A stretch of DNA of 64,000 nt from Azolla caroliniana (Eukaryota; Polypodiophyta): the NCBI GenBank assembly GCA_043228905.1, contig JBHGNT010000010.1:8060001-8124000 (forward strand), in the 5' to 3' direction. How positions within the stretch are numbered: the first letter of the stretch is position 1; every line of letters begins with the position of its first letter. Both the position numbers and the translations under genes were made by a program. A model generated the notes under the pieces. The model saw nothing but the letters and a program-made list of their open reading frames with translations, did not search any database and was not told where the DNA came from. Positions 32,740-42,900 of the stretch are shown in pieces.

Positions 32740-33174
32740 TGTTGAGAGACAAGCTCAACATCGGCCGGATCGGCTGAGCAAGCTGAGGACCGGATCGGTT
32801 GGGACCGATCGGTTAGGCCGGATCGGTTGGAAACTGGTACGCAGACCGGTGCATAGGAAGGCCGGATCGGGGCAGAAACCGGGAGGCCATCGGAAAGATA
32901 TTCCGCAAGCAATATATTTGGGAGTTAGTGTAGGGGCTCCTTAATGAGCATTGAAGTACTGTTAGTACTTCTATCTGTCCGAAAAGGACTTGTATAAAAG
33001 TGTTCATTGAATACACACGATGTACAGATTGAGTATTATTTTTGAAAAAGTTCTTGTGTTCACTCTTTCTCTCTCTGTCTCTCCCATGCGTACTGTGCAA
33101 ACCTAAGCTTTCCATTAAACCTGCGTTTTCTGTTTTTCGGTTTCCTATATCGCTTCCGCACGCCATTCTTTTCA
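32740..33174 (+). repeat. 5' LTR of copia D (435 bp)
   Basis: The LTR begins with the inverted repeat TGTTGAG...CTCAACA and ends CTTTTCA before the primer site. It carries three short hairpins (32936-32949, 32953-32971, 32977-32989) just before a TATA box at 32993. Confidence 0.95.
32993..33000 (+). promoter_or_regulatory. TATA box of copia D 5' LTR
   Basis: TATAAAAG follows CTTG and precedes a CT-rich leader. Its position relative to the LTR end is the same in A, B and C (B: TATAAATA at 41815). Confidence 0.75.
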
Positions 33175-33186
33175 TGGTATCAGAGC
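33175..33186 (+). other. Primer-binding site of copia D
   Basis: TGGTATCAGAGC lies immediately after the 5' LTR and is complementary to initiator-Met tRNA. Confidence 0.95.
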
Positions 33187-33256
33187 AGGAGGGTTGAGAA
33201 CCTCTGCAGCCGACTTTGCTTGAAGGAAAAACCAATGAAGAAGAACAAGAAAACCG

Positions 33257-34300
33257 ATGGATAGAGGAATGGCTAGCTCGCTTCTGACGGATAAGCTCGA
33301 CAGAACTAACTACGCATCTTGGTCCTACAAGATGCACCAGTACCTTCTTGAGAACGGTTACTGGAGCTATGTCGAAGGAGCGAATGACGCGGCACCCGAA
33401 TCGACACACAAAGACTTCCCGGCGTGGGAACAATCGGCGAGCAGAGTGCTGTACTATTTCGCGTCTTGTGTGGGCGAACAACTATTAAGCTACGTTCGGG
33501 ATGCAAAAACGCCGAAGGGTGCATGGGAAAATCTGAACAAGATCTTTGCCTCGAGCACCACAGCCAGGAAGCTGCAGCTCCGACAGGAATTGAGCAACCT
33601 GTGACAACGTGATTTGTCGATGGCTGACTATACCTCGAAGATCAAGGACATATGTGATCCTTAGCTTCCATCGATGTGAACATCGAGGAAAGCGAGATGG
33701 TCCAGGTTTGTCTTCGGGGTTTGGCATCGACGTTCGGGGCGTTTCGAACTGCTGTGTGTACCCGGGAGAATATGCCGTCCTTTTTCGACTTACAGTCGAT
33801 GCTCTTGGTAGAGGAGAACCACGCAGGTGTGTCAACGAGCATGCAAACCGATAGCAAGATGCTGTACACAGAGGGAGATAGACCCCATGGATGTGGAGGA
33901 TGAGGCAAGTCAGTGTGCAATGGAGGCGGCCGACGGGATCAAGGAAGGAGGCACCGAAATGATGGCGACAACAATTCCGGATCCACCTTCCGGAAACAGG
34001 GGGAGTCGAGGCGATGAGAACCGGCAAGGGAAACCCGCCACGAAATGCTGGTATTGTGGCAAGAAAGGCCACAGGGAGAGCGAGTGCTGGAAAAAGCGCG
34101 CCGAGTCGGAGAGAACCGGTTCCGGATCTGGATCCGGACATACCGACAAAGGAAACCGGCAGCGATCGCACTACGTCGAAGGATCCGGAAAAGCCGGAAA
34201 AGGGTCTGCCTTCGTGACGAGACACGAAGCAAACTCAATGAAGCAGACCACCCCGAAATTGGACGAGGTGTGATATGTCGACTCCGGCGCATCAAATCAC
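33257..34300 (+). pseudogene. copia D gag and protease start
   Basis: The frame starts MDRGMASSLL and runs 115 codons through the UBN2-type domain (TNYASWSYKMHQYL, KLQLRQELSN) to a TGA that replaces the CGA seen in B. After a 1-base loss near 33660 the frame resumes at MVQVCLRGLAS. The knuckle CWYCGKKGHRESECW and the protease DSGASNHMT follow; the Trp before YVDSGAS is now TGA. Confidence 0.9.
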
Positions 34301-35325
34301 ATGACGAGCCATAAGGAGTGGTTCTCGTACCTAGAAAAACCGATGCAACCGGAAGTAGTCGCAACCAGAGACGACACTCCGCATCCGATCGCGAATGTCG
34401 GAGAAGTTCCCCTGAGCCATGTCGGGCAGAAAGGGGAACTCATGAACGTGCTACACATCCCGACAATCACGAAGAACTTGGTGTCGGTTGGATAGATCAT
34501 CGACCAAGGGATGGAGGTCCGGTTTACACACCTCGGGTGCTTCATTGAGGAAGAAGGCCGTGTTATTACGCAAGGGTGCCGAGATGGGAGGATGTTCATC
34601 CTCGACTCTACTGACGGTGGCATTGCAATGTTCGCGAAGGGACAAAACGTCGAGTCGGACATCGACTTATGGCACAATCGGATAGGCCACGTCAACTACC
34701 CACGGCTTCAAGACCTGCAATCGAAACAAGTGGTGTTCGGATTGCCCAAATTTAGTGGCCGGAAGGCACAAATTTGTGAAGCCTGCCAGCTTGGGAAGCA
34801 ACACCGACTTCCTTTCCCCAACGAGCGTAACCGGAGCCGGAACAAGCTCAACTTGATACACTCCGATGTCTAGGGGCCGGGTCAAAACGTTAGTCTTGGC
34901 GGGAGTCGATATTTCGTCTCCTTCATCGACGACTACACGAGGCACACGTGGATCTACCTCATCGAGAGGAATAGCGAAGTCTTCGACTATTTCCGGGACC
35001 TCAAAGGGTTCGTGGAAACGGAAACAGGAAGAAAGATCAAGTGCCTGCGGTCGGATGACAGAAAAGAATATTTTTCCGGTCAATTCAACGGTTATCTACA
35101 ATAGATGGGAATTCGGCGCGAATTCAGTTGTAGATACACGCCGGAGCAAAATGGCGTGGCGGAGAGGAAAAATCGGTCGGTTGTGGAAGCGGCACGGGCA
35201 ATGCTGGAGGAGAAGAGCTTGCCCAAGTTCTACTAGGCCAAGGCGATAAGGACCGCGGTATACATCTGAAACCGAATCGGAGACAAAGCGTCGAGCACGA
35301 GCTATATTTCGGAACGAAGCCAAAC
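34301..35325 (+). pseudogene. copia D integrase region
   Basis: The region has pre-integrase (HNRIGHVNYPRLQDLQ, CEACQLGKQHRLPFP) and an integrase core with stops at 34494, 34871, 35101 and 35234 and a 1-base loss near 35288. The catalytic HSDV and the SDDRKEYF variant (GG replaced) are visible at nucleotide level. Confidence 0.87.
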
Positions 35326-36507
35326 TTGCGACACTTACGAGTTTTCGGTAGCATTGCGTATGTGCATGTGCCGAAGGAGAAACGGAGGAAGCTGGACGCA
35401 AAGGCCGAGAAATGCATCATGGTCGGTTACTCGGACAAGCAGAAGGGTTATAAGTGTTATAACCCTCGCACCAAACAAGTGCGCGTGACCCGCGACGTTG
35501 TGTTTGACGAGTCCACGTCCTCGTACTTGCCTCCGACTCCGGACCTCACCTCCAATCCAAGTTCCGACAATGAGGTCAGCGAGGCCGAGGTGCCTCCGAA
35601 TGAGCCTGAAATTGGGACCCGCGAAGAGAGTCCGATTTCGTTTCGGTTAAGTGAACTGAATGGACGACTGAGTCGGTTCGACCAGTCCGATGAAGAGCCT
35701 GTGAGTAGTGGAGACTCGGCCGTGCATTCCCCGCGCAGGAAGCCGAGGAGACAGCTTACGCACAAAGAGAAAGGGAAGAAGAAGGTGTTGGATTCCGGGA
35801 CAGATAGGAACGAGTCAGACCGATGTGACTCCCACTCTGAGGGAAGCAGTGAAGGGTCTTCAAGAGTGAAGTCCACATCGACCGAGAAGACCTCGACATC
35901 GGCTAATGACCGATTACGCCGATCTACCTGCCAGAAGAACCCAGTTGTGCAGTTCGGATACAACGAGTACATGGAGCATCATTATGCGTACATGACCCGT
36001 GTAGCGGAAGCGCATGAGCTGGAGAGCTACGCAGAAGCGGTTAAGGACACGAATTGGCGCGCTGCGATGGAGGAAGACATGCACAGATTGGCGGAAAACG
36101 AGACCTTAGACCTAGTTGAGGCATCGAAGGGTGTGAAGCCAATCGGATGTAGGTGGGTGTACAAGGTCAAGTACAACACCAACGGCTTAGTCCACCGATA
36201 CAAGGCCCGGTTAGTGGCAAAAGGCTACGCGCAGAAACACGACATCCACTACGATGAGACGTTTGTGCCGGTCGCGAAGATGACGACCGTCCGTGTTTTG
36301 CTGGCGGTAGCTGCGGCAAAGGGGTGGCACTTACATGAGATGGATGTAAAGAATGCGTTCTTGCAAGCCGAGTTTGAGGAACAGGTGTACATGGTAGAAC
36401 CCCCCGGATTTCACTCCGAAACGAACACGTCGGCAATGTGCCGATTGAAGAAGTCCCTTTACGGACTGAAGCAAGCCCCGCGTGCCTGGAATGTGAAGAT
36501 CACGTAG
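35326..36507 (+). pseudogene. copia D integrase C-terminus and RT N-part
   Basis: A 393-codon frame starts at MRHLRVFGSIAYVHVP. It includes the Ser/Glu-rich linker and RT up to LKQAPRAWNVKIT, where CAG has become TAG. Compared with C, several RT residues differ (VHRYKARL, HDIHYDETF), as expected for neutral decay. Confidence 0.9.
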
Positions 36508-36519
36508 CAACTGTGTCGG

Positions 36520-37489
36520 ATGGGCTTTGTAACGTCTAAATCGGACTCTTCCTTGTTCATCGGGAAAGTTCGACTCAGTCCTGTCAGTATTTTACTATAT
36601 GTTGATGACTTGGTCATCACCGGCACCGACCTAGGTGAAATCGACCGTGTGAAGCTCCAGCTTGTGGCATCATTCGACATGAAGGATTTGGGGGATCTTC
36701 ATTACTTCCTCGGGATCGAAGTGATCCGTACCCCTGAAGGCATATTGATCAGCCAACGCCATGTGTGTTGAGTATGCTCTTCAAATTCGAGATGGCCGAT
36801 TATAAGTCCGTCTCGACTCCTCTGGATAGAACCATCAAGCTTCGCCCCAATTCCGGAAAGGTTTGCGACCTGACGAGGTTCCGACAAATTGTCGGAAGCC
36901 TTATCTACTTGACAATCACCTGACCCGATCTCAGTTATGCGGTCGGGGTGATCAATCAGTTCATGGCGCGACCTACCGAGGAGCATCTTCAGTGTGCGCA
37001 ACGTGTACTACGGTACGTAAGCGGCACTAAGGACCGGGGACTGCTATATCGGACTGGTACAACCTCGTAGTTGGTCGGCTACACTAATGTTGATTGGGCT
37101 GGTAACGCCGCTGATCGTCGATCCACATCCGGATACACGTTCTCTCTTGGGAGTGCCGCGATAGCGTGGAGCAGTAAGAAGCAGCCAACAGTTGCACTGT
37201 TGAGCACTGAAGTTGAGTACTGAGGAGCAGCTGTCGCGACATGTGAAGCCATATGGTTGAAGTGGCTAGTTAAGGACCTGCAAGAGGAGGTGTCCGATCC
37301 GACGACGATCTACTACGACAACCTCAACAACATCCAACTCGCGAAGAACCCGTTTTCCACGCACGGACCAAGCACATTGAGGTGCACTACCATTTTGTCC
37401 GTGAGCGTGTCCTTTCTGGTGAAGTCGAACTTCAGTATGTTCCGACGGATCGGCAAACTACCGACATCTTCACCAAGCCCCTTCGTCTG
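36520..37489 (+). pseudogene. copia D RT end and RNase H
   Basis: LLYVDDLVITGTDLGE and FDMKDLGDLHYFLGIEV are present up to 36771. After a small insertion/deletion near 36764 the RNase H follows in pieces, with stops at TGACCCG (36921) and TACTGAGG. The C-terminal YHFVRERVLSGEVELQYVPT-type segment is in frame with the downstream extension. Confidence 0.85.
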
Positions 37490-38082
37490 GACAAGTTGCG
37501 GCAGTTCTTGGGTGCGCTTGGGTTGCATCACCTCGACGTGCCAAACTTGAGGGGAAGAACAGTCTCGAAATACCGAGCAAGGGAGCAAGAAGGGAGCGGA
37601 AGAGGTCGCGACACCGAGTCGGATGACGAATTCGACTTCGGATCGGCTGAAGAAGCCGAGGGCAGATCTGCAGAAGAGTCCAAAAGCGGACATAAGGGGA
37701 GCAACCGAAAGAAAGAGCCGAAGCCAACCAAGCATGGGGGAGATGACGCCGTCAAGGGTGAGAAGACCGAAGACGAGTTGGAGACAGCCAACTCGGACGA
37801 GAGCGAAAACTGATCAAAGGTAGCCGAGTCGGTTCGGATGTTTGACTCGGATACACTGAATCAACCGAGGGCCAAATGGAAAAGAAGGAAGCAGGAGAAG
37901 CACCAACATCGCGACAACAAGGGAGTTGTGAAGGGCCGTGGGAGGAGACAAGCCAACCGGAAGGGTCGAAGCGCGCGGAGTTGAACATGCCGAGGAGCGC
38001 GAGCGAGGCGTGGAGCCAGGAGGAACCCCGGAGCGGTGATCCGAAAGATCCCGAAGAGCTTTAAGTTGAGCTTGAGGGGGAG
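37490..38082 (+). pseudogene. copia D pol C-terminal extension
   Basis: The frame of RNase H (DIFTKPL) runs on without a stop into an acidic segment with ESDDEFDFGSAEEAEG (from 37616), ending TGA at 37813. Past that stop the same frame stays open and turns strongly basic (KRRKQEKHQHRD, GRGRRQANRKGRSARS). B and C have the same order. I know of no named domain with this pattern, and no membrane segment is seen, so it is not an obvious env-like product. Confidence 0.7.
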
Positions 38083-38522
38083 TGTTGAGAGACAAGCTCA
38101 ACATCGACCGGATCGGCTGAGCAAGCCGAGGACCAGATCGGTTGGGACTGATCGGTTAGGCCGGATCGGTTGGAAACCGATACGCAGACCGATGCGTAGG
38201 AAGGCCGGATTGGTCCAGAAACCGGGAGGCCATTGGAAAGATATTCCGCAAGGAATATATTTGGGAGTTAGTGTAGGGGCTCCTTAATGAGCATTGAAGT
38301 ACGGTCAGTACTCTTTCAGTCCGAAAAGGACTTGTATAAAAGTGTTCATTGAACACACACGATGTACAAATTGAGTATTATTTTTGAAAAAGTTCTTGTG
38401 TTTACTCTCTCTCTCTCTCTCTCTCTCTCTCCCGTGCGTACTTTGCAAACCTAAGCTTTCCATTAAACCTGCGTTTTCTGTTGTTCGGTTTCCTATATTG
38501 CTTCCGCACGCCATTCTTTTCA
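38083..38522 (+). repeat. 3' LTR of copia D (440 bp)
   Basis: It follows the polypurine tract CTTGAGGGGGAG and ends CTTTTCA before the GATCC duplication. It differs from the 5' LTR by scattered substitutions and a longer CT run at 38406-38432. Confidence 0.95.
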
Positions 38523-38875
38523 GATCCCCACTAGGAAAGTGAGCAGTTGTGATCCCCACCAGAACTAGAAGGTGAGCAAATTGAAATCGATCCTTGTCAA
38601 AAGAAAGTGGAGCAAAATGTAGAACAAAAATGAAAATGGAGTGCAAGCGAGCAATGATTCGATCCCCACCAAGAAAGTGAGCGGTTGTAACCCCCACCAA
38701 AACTAGGAAGGTGAGAGATCAAAATCGATCCTCACCAAAGGAAAGTGGAGTGAAACTTGAACCAAAATGAAAATGGAGTGCAAATGAGAAATGATTTGAT
38801 CCCCACCATGAAAGTGAGCGGTTGTAACCCCCACTGTAACTATGAAGGTGAGCGATTGAAATCAATCCTAGCCAA
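38523..38875 (+). repeat. Tandem repeat, about 138-bp unit, 2.6 copies
   Basis: Units start with GATCCCCAC at 38523, 38661 and 38798. Each contains AAGTGAGC, GGTTGTAACCCCCAC, GAAGGTGAG and a GAAAGTGGAG phrase. Copia D inserted exactly at the GATCC that begins the first unit. Confidence 0.85.
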
Positions 38876-39570
38876 AATCGTGATGCAAAATGATACGTTT
38901 AGATGATGATTTTGACAATGAAGAGGGTGAAACAATTATGATAATGAAAGACCATACAAAGTAGTGTTGATGACGATGAAGATTGGGCAAAGTAGCATTT
39001 GATGAAGACAACAAGAGGTGCTGAAAATGATGATGTCGAAGACAAGGCAACGAAGACGATGATGATGAGTAGGCGTCTCTAAAACTAAGGATGTTGATGA
39101 CGTTAACTCTGGAAGCAAGGAAGGTGATGATGGTAACTCTAGAAGCAAGGACGATAACGAAGATGGGTGATGCTTCCAGTTCGAAGGGATTCAAAATGTC
39201 ACGAACACACCAACTACGGACTCGGACAAAGCATGGATGATGGGGCTACGAGTGTGGAACTTTAGAAGTTGGGAATGACACAAGAGCATGAAGACAGAGA
39301 TAAAGATCAAGGAGACAAGATGGAATGAAACGAGAATACTAGGTTGATGTGTCAATGACTGGCGTTGAATCCCTTGAAAGGGACCAATGAAGTTACAAGT
39401 ATTTATACAAGTTCTGAGATTGAATATCTAGACTAGAATATACTCGAGAAATATCTCTAAAATATACCTGTCTAGAATATACCATACAATATTTCTAGAA
39501 TATACTAACGACTAGGATATTCTGATTTTGAAATGTAATATATCCTAGACTATAAACTATTATATACAAA
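38876..39570. other. Purine-rich and AT-rich non-coding stretch
   Basis: No gene is seen. GATGATGA / GAAGACGATG phrases (38890-39170) produce Ser/His-rich minus-strand open frames that look like artefacts. The part near 39380-39420 (TTATACAAG) resembles the reversed TATA region of an LTR, without clear ends. Confidence 0.4.
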
Positions 39571-39571
39571 T

Positions 39572-39650
39572 GCATGCTCATATCAAAATGGTTGAGCATG
39601 ATATCTTGTTGATGTGAGGTTGTAGGTTCAATCCTCACCAACTATGTATT
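39572..39650 (+). repeat. SINE-like, tRNA-derived sequence
   Basis: It has a box A-like ATGGTTGAGCATGATAT and a box B-like GTAGGTTCAATCCTCACC, with spacing typical of tRNA-derived SINEs. An AT-rich tail follows. Confidence 0.45.
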
Positions 39651-40460
39651 TTATGTCACCATGTCGTGACAAAACCCAAGAATGTCCCCCTCAAGCTCAA
39701 CTCGTGAACTTATCTTCCTCATTTATTCTTTTCTTCTCTTCTCCTCCTCAACGTACTTCAGGTCTTAGGATTTATTTTTCGTCTTCTTAATGAATTTAGG
39801 GTTCTTACTTCTTGTTTTATTTTGGAAAATTATCACCATTGTAATAATTTACCTCAAATTCTTATAAACCTTATTTTATAAAGGGTTTTTTTTTCTTAAT
39901 AAAAAATTTCTAGCCTACAAAGTAGTCAATCTAGACTTAGCATTGTGAAATCCATTCATAATCTCATGTTTTTTTCTGAAAAAATATTCTTAATTAGTAG
40001 AAATTCTGCATACATGATGAAACAATTAGGCTGAAAACATTACAATGGCTTTAGCCATGATGACCTATGAAAACCACAAATAAGGGTAGTGAAAGACAAA
40101 AGAAAAGACATGAGACATCGCATATGTAGTGAACGTAGAACATTGTCCTCCGTTTGAATGTAACCATGTCCTCCGGCTCCATAATGATAACAGTTATCCT
40201 TCTTTTCCTTTCACCTATTCTCCAACTTGCAACTCCTATAATGTTACATGAGGTATGATGAACCATATTGACATAGAACGCGGTGGGTTGCCTTGGTCTA
40301 ATGCGACCATCTCCTTCATCTCCTCAACCATCAAGAATATGCTTCTAATCTCCACACCATCAACACTCATCCTTTTCAAAAACTTAAGAAGTATTCTTCA
40401 TGTTTCCACATCAACCATCTCACCGGTTACCACCAAAATCCTGTACCTACAACAACAAAA
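39651..40460. other. AT-rich non-coding stretch
   Basis: No gene is seen. A run of about 90 bp before the nested LTR (40365-40450) is similar to 52063-52165 on the far side of the nest (shared CCACATCAACCATCTC and CAAAATCCTGTACC). Confidence 0.4.
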
Positions 40461-40827
40461 TGTCGGGATTTCGGTCCCTCCGGATGGGATTTTGAGAACC
40501 GGATGCAGAAGACCCGGTGAGAACTGGATGTAGAAGACATATTTATAAATATGTTTTTTTTAGTAAGCCCATGGAGGCTATATTTGTAAATAGTCCTAAA
40601 GGCGTATTAGTATAAATATGACCTAGGGCAAACACTTATGTGTGTATTGTTGCTATATTGTTTTATAGAGAGAGCGACAAAGAGCGCGATAGAGAGAGAG
40701 AGTGTGAGATACAAAGAAATACTCTGTTGTAACCGTCGGTTGGCGAAGAAACAGAGCTCGAGGTCATTGCCTCTGAGTCTCTAATTGTACCCCCTTCTCT
40801 CCATAGTGATAGTTCGGAGTTTGTGGG

Positions 40828-41445
40828 TGTTGAGAGACAAGCTCAACATCGGCCGGATTGGCTGAGCAAGCCGAGGACCGGTGCGTAAAACGGATACGCA
40901 AACCGGTGCATAGGAAGGCCGTATCGGTGCGTAAACCGAAAGGACGTTAGAAAGATATTCCTTGTAAGGAATAATTTTGGGAGTAAGAGTCGAGGCTCAT
41001 TTATGAGCAGTCAAGTACTATCAGTACTTGTGTCAGCTCGATTTTCAGGGCTTGTATAAAAAGTGCTCACTGAGCACATCCTATGTATAGATTGAGTAAA
41101 ACGGATACGCAAACCGGTGCATAGGAAGGCCGTATCGGTGCGTAAACCGAAATGACGTTAGAAAGATATTCCTCGTAAGGAATAATTTTGGGAGTAAGAG
41201 TCGAGGCTCATTTATGAGTAGTCAAGTACTATCAGTACTTGTGTCAGCCCGATTGTCAGGGCTTGTATAAAAAGTGCTCACTGAGCACATCCTATGTATA
41301 GATTGAGTATTATTTTTGAATTAAGTTCTGTATTTACTCTCTCTCTGTCTCTCCCATGCGTACTGTGCAAACCTAAGCTTTCCATTAAACCCGCGTTTTC
41401 TATTGTTCATTTTTCCTATATTGCTTCCACACGCAATTCTTTTCA
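40828..41445 (+). repeat. 5' LTR of copia C with internal 211-bp duplication
   Basis: The LTR is 618 bp because 40887-41097 is repeated at 41098-41308 with few differences. It also lacks about 33 bp present in the 3' LTR (between two ACCGG words). Correcting for both gives 440 bp, the length of the 3' LTR. Confidence 0.9.
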
Positions 41446-41457
41446 TGGTATCAGAGC
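41446..41457 (+). other. Primer-binding site of copia C
   Basis: TGGTATCAGAGC directly follows the 5' LTR. The usual leader GAGGGTTGAGAACCTCTGC comes next, before the deletion joint at about 41485. Confidence 0.93.
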
Positions 41458-41551
41458 GCGAGGGTTGAGAACCTCTGCAGCCGACGCAACCAGGAGTGGT
41501 CGCAACCAGAGACGACACTCTGCATCCGATTGCGAATGTCGGTGAAGTTCC

Positions 41552-41953
41552 TATTGAGCGGCAAGCTCAACCGGAGCCGGATCGACTGAATAAGCCGGAG
41601 CTGGTAAGCGAGACGGATCGGGCGAAACGGATCAGTATGACGGTGAGCAACCGAACCGGCAAGCAGTGGAGGCCGGGTGCAATCTGTAACCGGAAGTCCA
41701 ATCGGAAGCCTAGTATAGGATAGACTACTAGGTAGCTATAGTCTCGTAGTAAGTGTCAGATGCTCGTGTGAGCATTGAAGTACATGGTACTTCTGTCAGT
41801 CCCAAGAGGACTTGTATAAATAGTGCTACTTAGCATAGTGTGTTGATAGAGTCTTGATATAATTTTGGAAATTACGTTCTGCTCTCTCTGTCTCTCTCTG
41901 TCTCTCTTTGTGTTGTTCTCTGTTTTACGCTTCCGCAAACACTTACGTTTACA
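41552..41953 (+). repeat. 5' LTR of copia B (402 bp)
   Basis: It begins TATTGAGCGG (the expected TG is changed to TA) and ends GTTTACA. It contains hairpins at 41760-41775, 41777-41793 and 41799-41813 and TATAAATA at 41815-41822. Confidence 0.95.
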
Positions 41954-41965
41954 TGGTATCAGAGC
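41954..41965 (+). other. Primer-binding site of copia B
   Basis: TGGTATCAGAGC directly follows the 5' LTR, so priming by initiator-Met tRNA is inferred. Confidence 0.95.
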
Positions 41966-42047
41966 ATGAGGGTTGAGAACCTCTGCTGCAGACATTTACT
42001 CTTGAGAAGAAAACCCTAACAGGTCGAAAATAGACACAGTAGAAGAC

Positions 42048-42900
42048 ATGGATAGAGGCATGGCTATGTCGCTCCCGGTGGAAAAGCTCGACAGGAGCAA
42101 CTACACATCCTGGTCTTACAAGATGCACCAGTACCTGCTTGGACACGGGTACTGGAGTTATGTCGAAAGAGCGAATGATGCGGCGCCAGACTCGGCACAC
42201 AAGGACTTCCCGGTATGGGAACAAGCGGCAAGCAGGGTGATGTACTGCTTCGCGTCCAGTGTCGGCGATCAGCTGCTCAGCCACATCCGTGACGCCAAGA
42301 CACCGAAGGATGCTTGGGGGAACCTGAAAAAGGTTTTCGCCGCAAGCACCACTGCCCGGAAGCTGCAACTCAGACAGGAGTTGAGCAATGTTCGACAGAA
42401 GAACATGTCCGTGGCAGACTACACGGGCCGGATAAAGGAGATTTGCGACTCACTCGCCTCTATCAATGTTACCGTAGAGGAAGACGAGATGGTGCAGGTA
42501 TGTCTCGGAGGCCTGGCGTCCAAGTTCGAAGCGTTCCAGACTGCGGTGTGTACAAGGGAGAATACCCCCTCATTCTTCGACTTACAGTCGATGCTCCTTG
42601 TAGAGGAGAACCACGCCGGTGCATCTACCAGTGCATCCCTGGACAGCCGAATGCTGTAGACGAGAACGGATCGGTTCTGTGGGCGTGGTGGAAGAGGTGG
42701 GTCGGCACGCAATGGAGGCGGCCGGCAAGAGCAGGAACGGAGGCACTATGAGTGTGCCGACAGCAGTTCCGGGACTTCCACAAGCAGGGGGAGTCAAGGC
42801 GGTGCCGGAGGCCGGCAAGACAAATTCGCTATGGAATGCTGGTACTGTGGCAAAAAAGGCCACAGGGAAAGCGAGTGCTGGAGAAAGCGTACCGATTCAG
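42048..42900 (+). pseudogene. copia B gag and zinc knuckle
   Basis: The frame starts MDRGMAMSLPVEK and runs 203 codons through the UBN2-type gag domain (SNYTSWSYKMHQYLLGH, TTARKLQLRQELSNVRQ) to a TAG at 42657. The same frame continues through the Gly/Arg-rich linker to the CCHC knuckle CWYCGKKGHRESECW (about 42834). The gag start and context match A and D. Confidence 0.92.

Larger units (their letters stand above)
32740..38522 (+). mobile_element. Ty1/copia retrotransposon D, full length, TSD GATCC
   Basis: This is a complete 5.8-kb element: 5' LTR, primer site, gag, pol, a C-terminal extension, a purine tract and a 3' LTR. It is flanked by GATCC (32735-32739 and 38523-38527). The LTRs differ at a modest number of positions and in a CT microsatellite, so it is older than B by eye. 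All large domains are present, but gag and pol carry many stops, mostly explained by C-to-T or G-to-A changes. Confidence 0.95.

Noticed and set aside
38523-38875. Possible CRISPR-like array
   Set aside because: Units are contiguous and about 138 bp long, without short repeats separating unique spacers; the DNA is a plant nuclear sequence.
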